A stretch of 64,000 nt of DNA from Syngnathus acus (taxonomy: Eukaryota; Chordata; Actinopteri; Syngnathiformes; Syngnathidae). Position numbers and translations under genes: made by a program. Of this stretch, positions 14,501 through 25,900 are shown in pieces. How positions within the stretch are numbered: the stretch's first letter is position 1; every line of letters starts with the position of its first letter. The notes beneath the pieces are model-generated. The model searched no databases and had not been told where the DNA came from. It saw only the letters and a list, made by a program, of their open reading frames with translations. The stretch covers positions 2,480,001 through 2,544,000 of the forward strand of contig NC_051105.1 of NCBI RefSeq assembly GCF_901709675.1, written 5' to 3'.

Positions 14501-14607
14501 AGGCGCGCCTCGACCTCCACTGACGGCTCCGCCAGCTCCGGGTCGTCGCTCAGGTTGGAGCCGCTCAAGTTGAGAGCCACCTGGCCCGAGAACATTCTGG
14601 CGTCCAT
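2273..14607 (-). CDS. tmtops: TMT-type (teleost multiple tissue) opsin, three exons, 3' end missing
   Basis: Non-visual, retinal-binding GPCR of the encephalopsin/TMT group. Exons 14235-14607, 5939-6264 and 2273-2506 join in phase (1, then 0) to give 311 residues. Seen: seven-helix pattern; Cys114 and Cys190 for the conserved disulfide; DRY at 138-140; the Schiff-base lysine at 295 in LLAKSS; NPLIY at 301-305; CWMPYG in helix 6. The position equivalent to rhodopsin Glu113 is Tyr117, while Glu184 sits at the Glu181 position, as is usual for this family. N-glycosylation sequons (NLS, twice) lie in the N-terminus. Exon 3 ends at MNKQ with a good donor, so a C-terminal tail exon is expected; none is recognised between 1 and 2272. 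The start ATG at 14607 opens the longest frame; a second ATG lies four codons on. The paralogue (TMT1, 2 or 3) cannot be fixed without a tree. From known families, TMT opsins are light sensors in brain and peripheral tissues. Confidence 0.93.
4933..5030. repeat. two-copy tandem duplication, 49 bp period
   Basis: Two adjacent units beginning GTAAAGATCCAA differ at a few positions only. Probably replication slippage. No function suggested. Confidence 0.8.
5289..5647 (+). mobile_element. tRNA-derived SINE with perfect 13 bp target duplication
   Basis: The head carries a Pol III A box (TGGCGCACTGG, 5299-5309; 10 of 11 consensus bases) and a perfect B box (GGTTCGATTCC, 5343-5353), 44 bases apart. 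The body has the widely dispersed fish sequence with GTTTGCATGTTCTCCCCGTG, and the tail ends in ATGGATGG repeats. The 13 bases ATGGTTTCTGTTG occur directly before (5276-5288) and after (5648-5660) it, which defines the insertion exactly. Non-autonomous; mobilised by a LINE. Confidence 0.88.
5840..5900 (-). repeat. reversed SINE 3' tail fragment
   Basis: CCATCCATTTTC followed by a degraded TGCTTATCCTGTTCAGG resembles the reverse complement of the 3' end of the SINE at 5289-5647. Too short to place precisely. Confidence 0.5.
5939..6264 (-). CDS. tmtops: TMT opsin coding exon 2 (residues 125-233)
   Basis: Helices 3-5: GIVSLISL, SYDRYSTL, GGSWLYSLFWTVPPLLGWSS, GTSCSVSW and the helix 5 segment ending WAVKQ. 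The acceptor is TTTCCAG and the donor GTAGAC. It starts in phase 1 and ends in phase 0. Confidence 0.95.
7846..8017. mobile_element. palindromic TA-flanked MITE (CCGTAATTTTCGG family)
   Basis: The 172 bp begins CCGTAATTTTCGGACTATAA and ends with its reverse complement, and TA lies on each side (7844-7845, 8018-8019). TATAAGTCGC or its complement recurs inside in both orientations, a layout expected of subterminal transposase sites. A TA duplication points to the Tc1/mariner/pogo superfamily. A near-identical copy lies at 50703-50870. Confidence 0.85.
8545..8764 (+). mobile_element. solo-LTR-like element, 220 bp, 5 bp target duplication
   Basis: It starts TGTCACG and ends CATGACA, the TG...CA ends (with the extended inverted TGTCA/TGACA) of an LTR. 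An AATAAA signal lies near 8715. GGTGT occurs on both sides (8540-8544 and 8765-8769). No internal retroviral-type coding sequence adjoins it, so it is read as a recombination-derived solo LTR or a very small non-autonomous LTR element. A related but degraded CTTGTCTCATTCC-containing stretch lies near 13070-13250. Confidence 0.65.
10866..10947. repeat. two-copy tandem duplication, 41 bp period
   Basis: Two units beginning CTACATTTTATTTCATTTGA lie head to tail, followed by a short TA tract (10955-10972). Confidence 0.8.
11948..11971. repeat. single terminus of a CCGTA-type palindromic element
   Basis: CTTATAGTCCGAAAAGTACG followed by GTA matches the right end of the elements at 7846 and 50703. 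No left end is found nearby, so this is a relic. Confidence 0.5.
12172..12221. repeat. perfect tandem duplication, 2 x 25 bp
   Basis: TGTTAATACATTTTCCCCTG plus GAGAAA-type ending occurs twice in a row with no differences, so it is a recent slippage event. Confidence 0.85.
13329..13470 (+). repeat. degraded SINE fragment
   Basis: GTGTGGGTTTCTTCCTGG, TTTTCTCCCATATTCCAAAA and GCCGACTCTAAAT follow the order of the body of the SINE at 5289-5647. Head and tail are missing or unrecognisable. Confidence 0.6.
13909..14130. repeat. AT-rich minisatellite beside opsin exon 1
   Basis: Degenerate 12-16 bp units of the TATTTAAATATTTGT type run for about 200 bp, ending in GTTT repeats. It begins about 100 bp inside the intron from the exon 1 donor on the minus strand. 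The ORF it opens (repeated YLFKYL) is a by-product of the repeat. Confidence 0.85.
14235..14607 (-). CDS. tmtops: TMT opsin coding exon 1 (residues 1-124 plus one base)
   Basis: Extracellular N-terminus, helices 1-2 and the start of helix 3. It ends NSCF then G, followed by a GTAAGC donor. The signature FLNNLVVLLLFCKFKKLRTP (helix 1 into loop 1) and NISVSDMLV (helix 2) are typical of TMT/encephalopsins. Phase 1 junction. Confidence 0.94.
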
Positions 14608-14890
14608 GCATGAGAGCTTGGCTGCACTTTTCGTGAGTTTACAAGATCTTTGCGCGCATTCCTTCCAAATTCCACTGCTCGTGATGATGAGGGTGATGCC
14701 TCACAGTCCCACCTGTTACTTCCCATCCAGCTTCTCCATGTCTATCTGAAAGGACCGCTATTACTTACTGCTTGTGCCCACGATCCCGTTTCCCCCCCAT
14801 TTCCTCCGCGCTGCAATGTAATCCACGCGTGCGGTTTTGCGTGAAAGTGCGCCTCACCGCGAGGTCCGGTATCTTTTTTAAAGGCGCCTT

Positions 14891-14898
14891 TGACGTCA
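14891..14898. promoter_or_regulatory. perfect cAMP response element upstream of the opsin
   Basis: TGACGTCA, the full palindromic CREB/ATF site, lies about 285 bp 5' of the opsin ATG, next to a palindromic AAAGGCGCCTTT and in a locally GC-rich stretch (about 14820-14930). This fits a promoter. That it drives the opsin is inference from position. Confidence 0.55.
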
Positions 14899-15433
14899 TC
14901 CGCGCGTCGTGAGCTGCAGGAAAGGGTGGGCAGAGTGGGGGCAACCTTCTTTCAACTCGTCCCTCGTTTTTACTTTAGTTCTTTATCCCTCCCCTCATCC
15001 TTCATGATGAGGTGCTGTTAAAAACCTATTTTCAGTCATGTCCATTACTCATACTGTCAGCAAGACGGAGACATCATCATGACTATTTCTGTCCCCCAAT
15101 AGCCAAATTACACCAAAACAAACCGAAATCCGGCACATATTGGCAACAATTCACATTTTCCACGTTGTATTACTGTGCAAAGCTCACACCACAACATTCC
15201 AGATGACTCCATTGTAGTAGACCTCTCGCCATGTGTATTGCATATTTTAGTCTTATAGCCTTGATAGATAGTATATTATTAATACAATAATTACTTGGAA
15301 GGTAGTTTGCTATTGTGCGCCGTCTGCTTGTGCTCAGCATTGGCACATCAGAGCCTTTGTCAGGGTATCGGAGGGGAAGTTTTCGGTCGATTGCATATGT
15401 TGAATGGCAAGTCATCGCTGCTTTTCACGTGTT

Positions 15434-15486
15434 CCCCCCCCCCCCCCCCCCCCCCCACCACCACCACCACCACACACACGCACACA
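15434..15486. repeat. poly-C / CCA / CA compound microsatellite
   Basis: A run of about 23 C followed by CCA units and CA units. ORFs opened through it (poly-proline, poly-histidine) are artefacts. Confidence 0.95.
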
Positions 15487-17897
15487 TTTACAAAATTTAC
15501 ACAGTAGTAACCACAGGTCCTGCATTCCCCATCATGTCTTCCCTGAAAGCTGCAAAATATTGTGCCTCTGTGTTTCAATATCCAGCTAAACCCACTGGGA
15601 TTTATCTGTCTATCCATCCAGTCCAAATAACTCAGTTTCAAATATGTTTTTTCAAAGCAGGTAAACAATGAAAAGCATCCATGATGGATTTGTTCCAGCA
15701 ATATTTCACGGCTCAGTGAGGCTGATGGGATTTGTTCAAGTATACACATGTTTTACAAATATTTGCCGCAAGCTCCAATAATGATTCTTTGTGTTTTCCT
15801 GTAGGTGCTTTGGTTTTTGTGCTTATTGATTTGTTTACCTTAATCAATTCTCAGAGGGAATTTCATCACAATGCACAACTGCTGGCACACTACAGCCCTT
15901 CTAGTTAATCACTTTCTATAATCCCTCAGTGTTTTGCCTGGTTCATTTGAATGATTTGTCCAAATCACAAATTATGAGAGATAAGCGGATTTTTTTTCTC
16001 CACTTTTCTGTATAAATAGCTGTCATATGGTCAATTACAGAACATCCTCCCAGACAGATGGCTTACTGCATAAATGATCTCCCAGGGATTTTTATCAGCC
16101 AATGATATAACGCATCTTGCTGAAAATAGAAACGTCAGAAAATGACATGCTCTTTGTTTATAAATGTCAAAACTGTGAATTCATGACTGAATGTTTCAGA
16201 TTTGTTGTCTGAAAATGAGGCAGAAATATTGCAGTGTGCCCCCACCAATCAACTCAATCCCACAAAAACAAAAAGTGCTCTCCAGTAGTTCAGAAGAGAC
16301 TTTCCGATTCCACTTAGCAGTGCCACAAAATGTGAATGAAAATCGTATGGCGAGAATTAGTATGAAATGTTTTTCAACTTCCATGACTTTCTACGCTCTA
16401 TTTCTGTTCCTTACCGCTTGATTGTCCTTTCCACGCCATCACACACTTACGATAGATTATTTTCCTCGAGAGGAAATTTTAACCGCTGTTTCATGAATCA
16501 TTAAACCAAGGGATAGATTGCGGTTATCTCCATGACACGGCTATTAATCTCTTCTGTTGAGGCTACTGACTTCTCCTGAAAGATAGCCAGATAAAAGTGA
16601 AAATTTTGTCACTGTTCCTCTTCCACTCTCTTGAGAAACCCCCAATTTTTTTTTTATCTCCAAATAAAACGACATTGAAATTATTTGGAGGCCAGTGAAT
16701 GCAGGAGGAGAGAGTTTTGTCATTCTCTAGATCAGGGGTAGTCAACTGAAATTTAAAGAGGTCCGGTTTGAGAATATTTTCTTTTGAACATCTTGATCCA
16801 ACAGTGTGAACCAGTTTTACATATGTGCATTTAAAAAGAACTGATCTCTGAGCTCAAGATGCCCTTAACAACATCTCACTTCAGATGTCGAGTGGCTGTT
16901 TGTTCAAACCATCCTTTGTCTCCTAATGGTATTTTAAATTTACAATTTTGTTATGTGTTCCCAGTGGCAAGTCAAAATAAATAGAAATGACTCATTATAT
17001 TTTCTTTTTTTTGTTGCAGAATTTATTGTGTTTTCTCTCTCTCTGTAGCCATCATTTTCTCCCTTTAAATGTCATCTTCTCAACTCTCTCCTGCTGAGTT
17101 GTGTTTACAAGCGGTTATGCAAATTTAATTAGTCAGCTCACATGGGATGGCTTAACTTGTATGCTTTTTGCTCTGCACATTTTGTCATGCATCAAACCAC
17201 TACTCCATTGAGCCACTTTGTACCCAGTGACCTTTTGAATTTTTTGGCTGTACTTCCCTGTCTGTATGGAACAGCTTCTTGTTCCGAACCCAGACCGTGG
17301 TCCTCCAGTATAAGGCATCGCGAAGGGTTTACTGATCCTGATCCTCAATGGGATGTGAGAATCTCACTTCGAACACCGGTTGCCACTGATAGCATTGAAC
17401 GGAATCATTCTGCCCCGAAGATTTGTAATAACATGGATATACTGTGACTCCCATTGCTGATGCAGTGAAGGCATTCTATGGACAGTAAATTACATTATGT
17501 TTAATTCATAGGCACACTGCAGGCATTCACCCACACCTACTTGATTACTTACGTGATCATCCAAGCTGGATGATCCAGGCTGGATGATCAAGCGATGATG
17601 TTCTATGTACAGTGCAATACAGTAGGAGCAATAATTTGCTGCCAAGTGGCTTCTGTTAGAGTGGTGCTCACTCTAACTTATTTTGCCAGAACCACACGGG
17701 AGACAGTATGCCCTTTTAAACACCTGCAGGTGGAGAGTCAGCGATGATCGAATGAGGTCTGACTCTGGCCTCTTGCAAGAGCATTTTTATTAAGAGAAAC
17801 AGGGTGGGGGTGAGAGTGGACTGGATGGAGAGAAAGCCCTTGACCTCTAGTCAAAGCATAGCAGGGAGTGTTTTACGACGTTGTGTAGGATGGGACA

Positions 17898-17987
17898 AGC
17901 TAGGTTATTTATTACAGGTTATATTCCAACATAAGCATAAAACTAATCTAGCTAGGTTATTTATTACAGGTTACATTCCAACATAAT
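17898..17987. repeat. two-copy tandem duplication, 52 bp period
   Basis: AGCTAGGTTATTTATTACAG starts both units, which differ by very few bases. Confidence 0.8.
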
Positions 17988-18185
17988 CGTACGATCAAGA
18001 TAATCTGGAAAACCCTGACAGCTTCAAACGGACATCTGCCGCTTTTATGGACAATGGAAAATAATGATACAGAAAATAATGATACAGAACGCCAGTGGTT
18101 CTTGTTTGCGTGCAAAAAAATAGCAGGGTAGAGACTAAATTAATTATTGTGTAAGGAATGAAGGATGTGCCATACTTTGCACCCT

Positions 18186-18282
18186 TAAAAGTGCTGCGTT
18201 AAAATTTGACCCAACTTCCTGCGTCGGCCCAAAATTGATCCCAAATTGGGTTGTTTTTAACCCAACATTTTTAAGCGTGTGG
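18186..18282. repeat. palindromic GGGTTGTTTTTAACCC repeat
   Basis: AAATTGGGTTGTTTTTAACC lies within a stretch resembling, in inverse orientation, that near 4205-4260 (GGGTTAAAAACAACCC). Probably two copies of a small foldback DNA element. Boundaries not established. Confidence 0.45.
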
Positions 18283-19814
18283 GCATCAAAGGTGCTAGAT
18301 CTCCATTCTACATGACCTGACGGGACGGATAAAAAAAAAAAAAAAAAAAACTTGACACGCAGACACTGCTTGATGTTAACACCCACCAGTCTGCCAAACG
18401 TGTGTGAATTTTATAACTGGCAGGTGATGCCATCACTCCCACCCACCACTTTGCCAGGTTAAGTTTTATATTCGGACTCACTCCTAAAGCAAAAAAAAAA
18501 AGAAATACCAGCATTAAAGGCTTTACAGTCCTGACAAAATGTACAGACCTATTACAAGCGAGTTAAGTTATCCCATAGCTTTAATTACATTATGTACTGT
18601 ATTTCTGTCCAGGGCCCATGAAAGGTGTTCTGCTGCTCTCTTTTTTTCTGTCTTTGGATTTTCTTTTTTGTACAGTAGTAAGTAATTTGGCCATCCATTT
18701 TCCAAACTGCTCATGTGTTTTGTATTTTACCTTGGATACGGACGATAGAATAGGTTTTGTTTTTGCAAATATTTCACATATTTATAAATTAAGATTGATG
18801 TCCTTATCCATTTTGGATCCTATTATTGGGACCTCTTTATGTCAGTTGAGCCAGGGCGACCAAATGCAGCTTGAACCAGGATTTATTGAAGGGAAAGGGA
18901 GTTGGAAGGGAGGTTTTGCAAAAATAATTATTAAATTCATAATAAAAACGAGCTTTGTAAAAAAAATCATCATTGAAAAAACGAAACCTTCGCAAAACTT
19001 GTTAATATAGGGACACAAATAACTTTCTTGAACTTAAGATAATGTTTGGTTGGATATTACCTGTGAATAATCTTAAAAGACAATTCCTTTACTTTATTTG
19101 TCACCAGCCATTTAGCTTGTGGAGCCAGAAATACTGTACTTATTTAATTTGAATCAATCAAAAATATTGTTGCAATGATCCCTCCCTATCAACAGTGGCG
19201 GTATTTCGCCAGTTTGTATTCAACCAACAGCTCGAAGAAGAAAAAGGCACCAGGAAGTTGCCTGACTAAAATCAATTCGATCAAGTTTTAACGTGTCGCT
19301 ATTATATTTTTAGGAGATCCTAAAACAAGTTTAACATACAAGCAGCGTCGACTTTTGTTTTTGTCGTGTAGTACTTTAGCGTGGCCGCTGCTAAGACGTC
19401 CGAATTGGCGAACCGAGTGCTAACCGTTGGTTGGCTGCTGTGTGTACATTTTGCTCCTACTCTTCCAAATGTTGGTTAAAGATATGCCTGCTAATGTTTG
19501 AAATCTCCGGCTAAGCAGGCGGTTAATGTCATTGGACTGCAAATGTCGTAATAATGACACCGAACAGCGTTTTCGCCTTTCACTCGACCACACGTTTATA
19601 TGTTACTTGTGTGAGCTACTTGGTTAGCCACGTCAACCGCTTCTGATTGGTGTTGGCGTCGCAACTGCTAACAGCTAACACGCCTGTCAACTGCTGGGGG
19701 TGGACGCTCCATTACGAAAAAGCGACAAGTCAAATACTTTAATAAAGCACGGACGAACTCAACTTTGCGAGCCAAAATGCTATAGCTGGACGGACGTGGG
19801 GCTTGTGACAGAGG

Positions 19815-19902
19815 ATGAATCGAGTCGTCTGGCTGATACCAGGATTAAACAGAAGAATGGTGAAGCTAGTTGTAACCCTCGTTTTGATTGCCTACATTGC
19901 CT
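19815..19902 (+). CDS. uxs1: uxs1 exon 1: start and membrane anchor
   Basis: It encodes [15 protein letters not shown] and the first part of the signal-anchor ([14 protein letters not shown]). Ends in phase 1 at GTGAGT. The human protein has the same NRRxMK-hydrophobic layout. Confidence 0.93.
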
Positions 19903-22900
19903 GTGAGTAAAGCATTTACTTTTCGTTTGTCTTCCAAACACGCTGGTGCTATAATGATGCGTTGTCTGTCCAACCAAGTCCGATGTCAGCTTTGAATTAG
20001 TCAGTTGTGTCTCAGTCACATGTTGAAAGGTGTTTTATTGACCCCACGTTTGGGACCATTAGAGTTGTCAAGATCATACAAGCGCACCTAGTGAAGTGGA
20101 TGAATAATTATTAGGTACTAAAAACAAATGATTATGCAGACCTCTTTGCAATATGCATGTCACTGTCGGGCGGAATCCTCTAAAATCACCACTTTTCAGA
20201 TAATGAAACGGACTTGCAAACATTTTCATTGCTCACTTGTTGCACACTAACACCAACACAACCCCACTCCAGAATCATGTAACTGGTAATTGGATTTAAA
20301 TGACACAGTCATTACACAGTCATTGTGCAGAAGTCACATTTACATAGCCAACGCCAGCTTCCGATAACTTCCTGCGTCTTCAACTGATGACTTAAATAAT
20401 TGGTTTCAAAAAGTGAAAAGTACGTTAGTTTACCACACACCAAGTGAAATGTTTCATGTTTGGCTATGTCAGAAAGCCAAAGATAAAATTGGAAGATAAC
20501 AAATTCTGTATCGGTATTTCACAAAATTAGAATATTGTGCCCAAGAACAAGCCTCGTTGTGTTCTAATCTTTTCAGGGAACTCAGACAAACCACCTGCAG
20601 AGGTTTTCCTCATGACAATCTGGGTTCTGCTCCTTTGCATTCTCTTCAGCATGCCTAGTTGACTCATGACAAATGATTTCTTGAGCACCTTAACTTTCTC
20701 TGTGCATTCAAGATGTGCCCCTGTGCTAAATAAAACGGTCTCTTTTTTCTTCTTCTTGACATTGGCTGCTCTTCCTTCTTGACAGTACCAATTAGGTACT
20801 ATCAAGAAGGAAGATAAGAGGGTCAAGTCAGGCAAATTTGTTGGCCAGTTAAATTCCATGGCTTTAAAACCATCCCAGGTAGTTCTGGCTTTGTGGGCAA
20901 GTGCCAAATTGCTGTAAAAGATGATTGTTTCCCAAAGGTTCAAGATGGTGGACTCGTTAGCTGATAAAAGGTTGTCGCGCAACAAAGAGTTGTGCAAGAA
21001 ATATTGCTAAATGTGTGTTTGCATTGCAAAGGAATCCAGGTGATGCTGGTTTCCACTATACTTGTTTTTCAAGTTTACAAGTTTTTCAAGTTTCATGAAC
21101 AAGCAGTACGTTTTGCTAGGAGCAAAGAAGAAATGTTGCTAGTCCAAGTATTGGTATTTTATTTTTTTAGCCATAAGCTTTTAAATAGTTTTAATAACGG
21201 ATGAAGTACCAGAGTAGGTTAGCAGATAAAAAAACTAAAATGCGTTCAGAATAAAACAACCTTAAACCAGACTGACACCATTTAAAGGCTGAGAAAAACC
21301 TTTGCAGTTGTTTAGCATGAATTAGCAGGCAAGATTGGGACATGGAGCCCACAACATTAAACTTGATCATGAGATGCAAATTTTGTGAAACGCTGGATTA
21401 GGTTTTATTTATTTTCATTGTATTTTTTTTTTTGTCTTATCATCAATCATCAAAACTGAAACAAATAAATGCTTGAAATATTTCACATAAGTTAACGTCT
21501 CAATTTAAAATATAAAATAGCAGGCAGGCAGGAATAAACCCCTCAGCAATAACCAAGACACCCGAAAATGTAAACGTCATCATTTCTAAGTTATGATGCT
21601 ACATATTAAATGTGAAAAAAAAAAAATACTTTTTTCACTACAGCTTTGTTTTGATTTGTTCTGTTTTTAGCTAGCTCAAGCATTAAAAAAAAAAAAAATC
21701 TGGGTGGATTGTTCACATGGACCATGAGAGTTTCTCCCTCTTAGGTGACATTTCTGTACTGCAAAATGTTTTTTGAATGGTAATAAAATGAGAATTGTTG
21801 AACGTGCGTTCAGTGTTTGTCACGGCCGTCACACATTTTCCTCAAGAAAAAAACAACACAAGTCTGACTGGACTGTAAGTCACATTTATCGCTGAATCTA
21901 TTGAACAGAAACCAGTTTTAAGAACAATAGAGCTTGGACTCACACCCAAAATCCTTGTTGCGTAATTGACGGCAACAAACGAGTTCTGGTTAAATTTAAA
22001 CTTGCACGACTACTATTTATTTTTAGTTTAAAATGGCTTACCTTAATTAGAATCCCATGTTGCATTATGAAAAGAGGTAGTAGTTGTAGTCATGGCAATT
22101 ATTTTGTGACTTAAGTCGTCTCTCACAACGACAAACAAAGGGATCGTCTCCCCAGATAGCTTGTATGCATACCACATCTGCAAAAACAAGGATTGATTTA
22201 CACAGCTAGATTTCTACCTTTGACCACAGTGTGATGCCGGATTCGGGTTAAGATAAGCCATGTTCAACTAAAAATAAAAATGTATCTGTCGTGAGAAGCA
22301 GAAGTTTGGAAGCCAACTGGAACTCGTTCGCTGCTATTAACATGTTTTCCGGTGCAAGTCCGAGGTCTTGTTTTAATATATACATAAGTCGCGCCTGAGT
22401 CTTGAATCGCAGGAGCAACTAAATCATGGGGGGAAAAAAAACTATAAATCTCACCGACTCATTGCATAATTTTATGTCGCGCACTTCACAAACCCTGCAC
22501 GTTAAATCTTTTTAGTACAAAAATGGCAAATTTTTAATTATCTTGATAAGACATTGCAACACTTTCTGTTACCTTTCTCCATTTGCAAATAAACTGAAAA
22601 ATCAATAAACAATTGGTTGCTTGTCTATTTGGTGCCCTGCAATTGGCTGGTAACCAGTTCAAGTTTGAACCCACTTGCCAAAAGTTAGCTTGGACAGTGT
22701 CTGGCACATCTACGAGTCGACCCGAGTGAGAATAAGCAGCCCACAGTCATGGATGGATAGATGATTCTTCTAATATTTTCACTTCCCTGTCTTCTCTTTC
22801 AGCTGTCTGGGTAACATACGCAAACATGAGGTAAAGATTTCAGTCCCTGTGTTAACATTCAGCCATTTTATTCCCCCACCCTCTGCTTGTGATTATGACC

Positions 22901-25900
22901 TACTGCTCGGTCACTGGTCTCCTTGTGCTTGATTTTCCTCATCACAGAACAATCAAACAACCTGGCGAGCTGCAGATTGAGCAGAAGATTGAAGAAGTGA
23001 GTTTCGCTTCCATTTATCCCTGCTTCCATGTGACCATTTGATGTCACCTGTACGATGGTATAAAACGTGTCATTACTTTTTCTCGATTAGCCACATCCTA
23101 CAGTGTGCCATTTGATGACAGCATGTATATGTGCCAGACTTTTTAGCAAACAACTTTTAATCACTTTTGCATGGCTTATCACAGGATGCAGGTGCTCTCA
23201 TTTTCCTACGTTATCAAAGTCAAAGTCTGTTTTATTGTCAATTTCTTCACATGCCAAGACACACAAAGAAATCGAAATTACGTTCCCACTATCCCACTAT
23301 CGTGATGACCTTATGCTTTAAAGCGTCATAGGTAAATGTAGCCGCCAAATATATCTGCTCGTCTCGTGTTCAGATAACCCGCTGCTTTGAAAATTACCCC
23401 CAACCGTTAGTATTCAGCTATAAATGACACTTTTACATAATTATTGTAATAAGAGTGTATAATATGAATGATTTACTTTTGAGCAGAACCATGCTGTGCT
23501 GCCCCAGTGGTATCTCAGAAGATAAATTTGATAAAAAATGCACACTGGAAAAAATCGCTTTCTTGCCAAAAACAGATTACTGCGGTACGATTTCAAAACT
23601 TCTAACTTGTTTTAGGTTTATATGTTTTCCACCGTTCGTTGATAGAGAACCCCACTGTGTCAGATTGTGACATCTTTTGCCCAATCCAAAAACTTTGCTC
23701 AGGCGAAGCCGTTCTTATGGTGATTTGGATGCATGCCCGAGGTCTTTGTCAGCTTTGTGTGTATTTGCGCGCGTGTGTGTGCGCGTGCGTACGTATGTGC
23801 ATGCATGGGTGCTTACGTGTGTTTGTTTGTCCTCTATATGTTATATTTAACTTTTTTTTTATCCAAGCAATCATTTATCAAAAAAAAAAAACTATGAACA
23901 AGGTTGCCCAAACTTTCGCACCCCACTGTTTGTATATGATTGAACTCTGACTGTGATTACATATTAGTCAAATGTCAAATGTGCTCTGATTGCATTGCAC
24001 TCCTCTCATTTAAGGCTTTGACTCCACTCCGTGAACAGATACATGATTTGGAGCAGAGGTTTGTACTTTGTATTTTTTTGTTTTTCCTTAATTTATTTAT
24101 TTGTTTTGCATACCACACAGTTGTAGTTATACTATGTGTAAACTAGGGATGCACCGAAAATTCGGCCACCGAAAATTTTCGGCCGAAAATGACCCAAAAG
24201 TGCATTTTCGGTTTTTGGCCGAAAGACCTAAATCACCGAAACAACACGGCCGAAACTTGTGATGACGTGAGCAAACAGCGCAGCCAGCACGCGGGAAAAC
24301 GGGATAAGAGCCAGCATGTCTGCGGTGTGGACTGATTTCACTATCTCAGAGAAAGATCCACGGATAGCGATTTGCAAAACATGCAATGCTGAAATTTCAA
24401 GAGGGGGTGCATCTGCAAAAAGTTTCTCCACGTCGGGTTTAATTCATCACCTGAAATCCAAACATCCCGATCGCCATTCTGAATATGAGAAGAAGGCGAC
24501 ACAGAAAAGGAAACTGACACCGAGCACGCCCACTCCGTCTGTGGCGGATGTTTTTATAAGAGAACATATTTAATTTTACAGTCTTTCAGCAGGCCAGTCA
24601 GTTATAAGCCTGTAAATTATTATTTAATGTACACATGAGTGGGGTCAAGTTAAACATTTTATTTTTATTTTATTTTATTTTTGAATTTGAATTTATATTG
24701 TGCATTGTTGTAATGTCAGTGCTAAATAAATATTTTCATACTTTTGTAACTGGTTTATTGCAATGCCTTGATTTTAGTGAGGTTAGTACACATGTAGCCA
24801 TAAATGCTGTGGTTCTAATAACTGACATAATCATTTCTTTCGGTGTTTCGGTTTTCGGCCTTGGTTTCCTCATTTTTGGTTTTCGGTTTCGGCCAAGAAT
24901 TCTTATTTCGGTGCATCCCTAGTGTAAACAATAGTAGTACTAGTAGGTCGTTCAGCCCGAAATTTTCAAATGAAAATGACTAAAACATTGAAAATACATG
25001 TATGGCGGATGGTGATATTAATGCACAATGATTTTTCTAGAGCAGGCCCCGCACTGTTTTGCACGGGTGAGGCCGGTGCTATTGTAACTTTTTCAGTTGG
25101 CAGGATTTAGCGACACCCATTTTCTTGTGGGTTTTAGTTTCCATTTTGAGTATTTTTGAGAACGTTTTCAATATCTCGAGTCTTGACTGCGGCAGCATAA
25201 AAACAGTCGAAGTTTGAAGCTATGTAAAACGACAGCCGCAGCTTCACACTGAAAAGCCACCTCGCATCGCCTTCACTCAATCTGTAAGCATGAAGGTTTT
25301 TTATGTGATCGAATTAAGAAGATGCTGTTTGTTTCAGTGCCTCAGGGGCCTGAGTTTATGGTGGTACATTTCAGAAGAGACAAGCGCTTCGTGGGTGTTC
25401 TTTGCACGAAATATTTATCGCAGGGTTTTTATTTTCGTGTCTTGCATAGTACTATTCCCCCCCTGTAGATGCTCAACGTAACAAAGTCTTTTTTGTATCA
25501 TCCCAGCTTTTCTGAAAAGTACCCACCCGTCAAATTTCTGTCAGAGAAGGATCGCAAGAGGATTCTGGTATGTAAAATGCAGTTGTGCTGGGGCATGCAG
25601 TTACTTTGATTGTTTTTATTTGGGGGCGGGATTCTGCTGGTTTTGCTTTGGTTTATCTTCAGAAAATGATCACAGCTGGACAGAAAAACCCTGTTTTAGT
25701 GCATATGCACGCACCTGCTTGCATCTTTTCTTTACAAAGAGTGATTGTCATATTTCCGTTTGTCACTCTGCATTATGTCCAACTTTGTGATTTATAGTGA
25801 AACTCTCTTCTTTTTCTAGATTACTGGTGGTGCGGGTTTCGTGGGTTCCCACCTCACTGACAAGCTAATGATGGATGGCCATGAGGTGACTGTAGTGGAC

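Larger units (their letters stand above)
14608..19814. other. intergenic region between divergent opsin and uxs1 genes
   Basis: It holds the GC-rich opsin promoter area (to about 14930), a long C/CCA/CA tract (15434-15486), a 52 bp tandem duplication (17898-17987), a palindromic GGGTTGTTTTTAACCC motif near 18248 and a poly-A run (18331-18350). No coding exon is recognised. The uxs1 promoter and 5' UTR should lie within the last few hundred bases. Confidence 0.7.
19903..22802. other. uxs1 intron 1
   Basis: It carries a decayed Tc1-like transposase fossil (minus strand, 20527-20997) containing a near-perfect hairpin, and a SINE fragment (22621-22761). Otherwise unremarkable. Confidence 0.7.
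24059..25506. other. uxs1 intron 4
   Basis: More than half is the hAT element at 24144-24921. The remainder (24930-25506) shows nothing recognisable. Confidence 0.8.

Noticed and set aside
14129-14749. 206-codon plus-strand open frame
   Set aside because: Antisense shadow of opsin exon 1; the minus-strand frame has clear opsin motifs and splice sites.
15295-15749. Open frames rich in proline or histidine
   Set aside because: Produced by the poly-C/CCA microsatellite.
16733-16790. hAT/Charlie-like left end (CAGGGGTAGTCAACTG), and GGCCCGCGGGCC near 11345
   Set aside because: Resembles known hAT termini but no matching partner end or target duplication was found, so no element is called.
20771-20813. 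microRNA precursor
   Set aside because: Arms of 19 bp and a 5-base loop are too short for a usual precursor; more likely part of a transposon relic.
23214-23300. LINE 3' tail
   Set aside because: A short TTTATTGTCAATTTC-type stretch only; no reverse-transcriptase sequence nearby to support a family.
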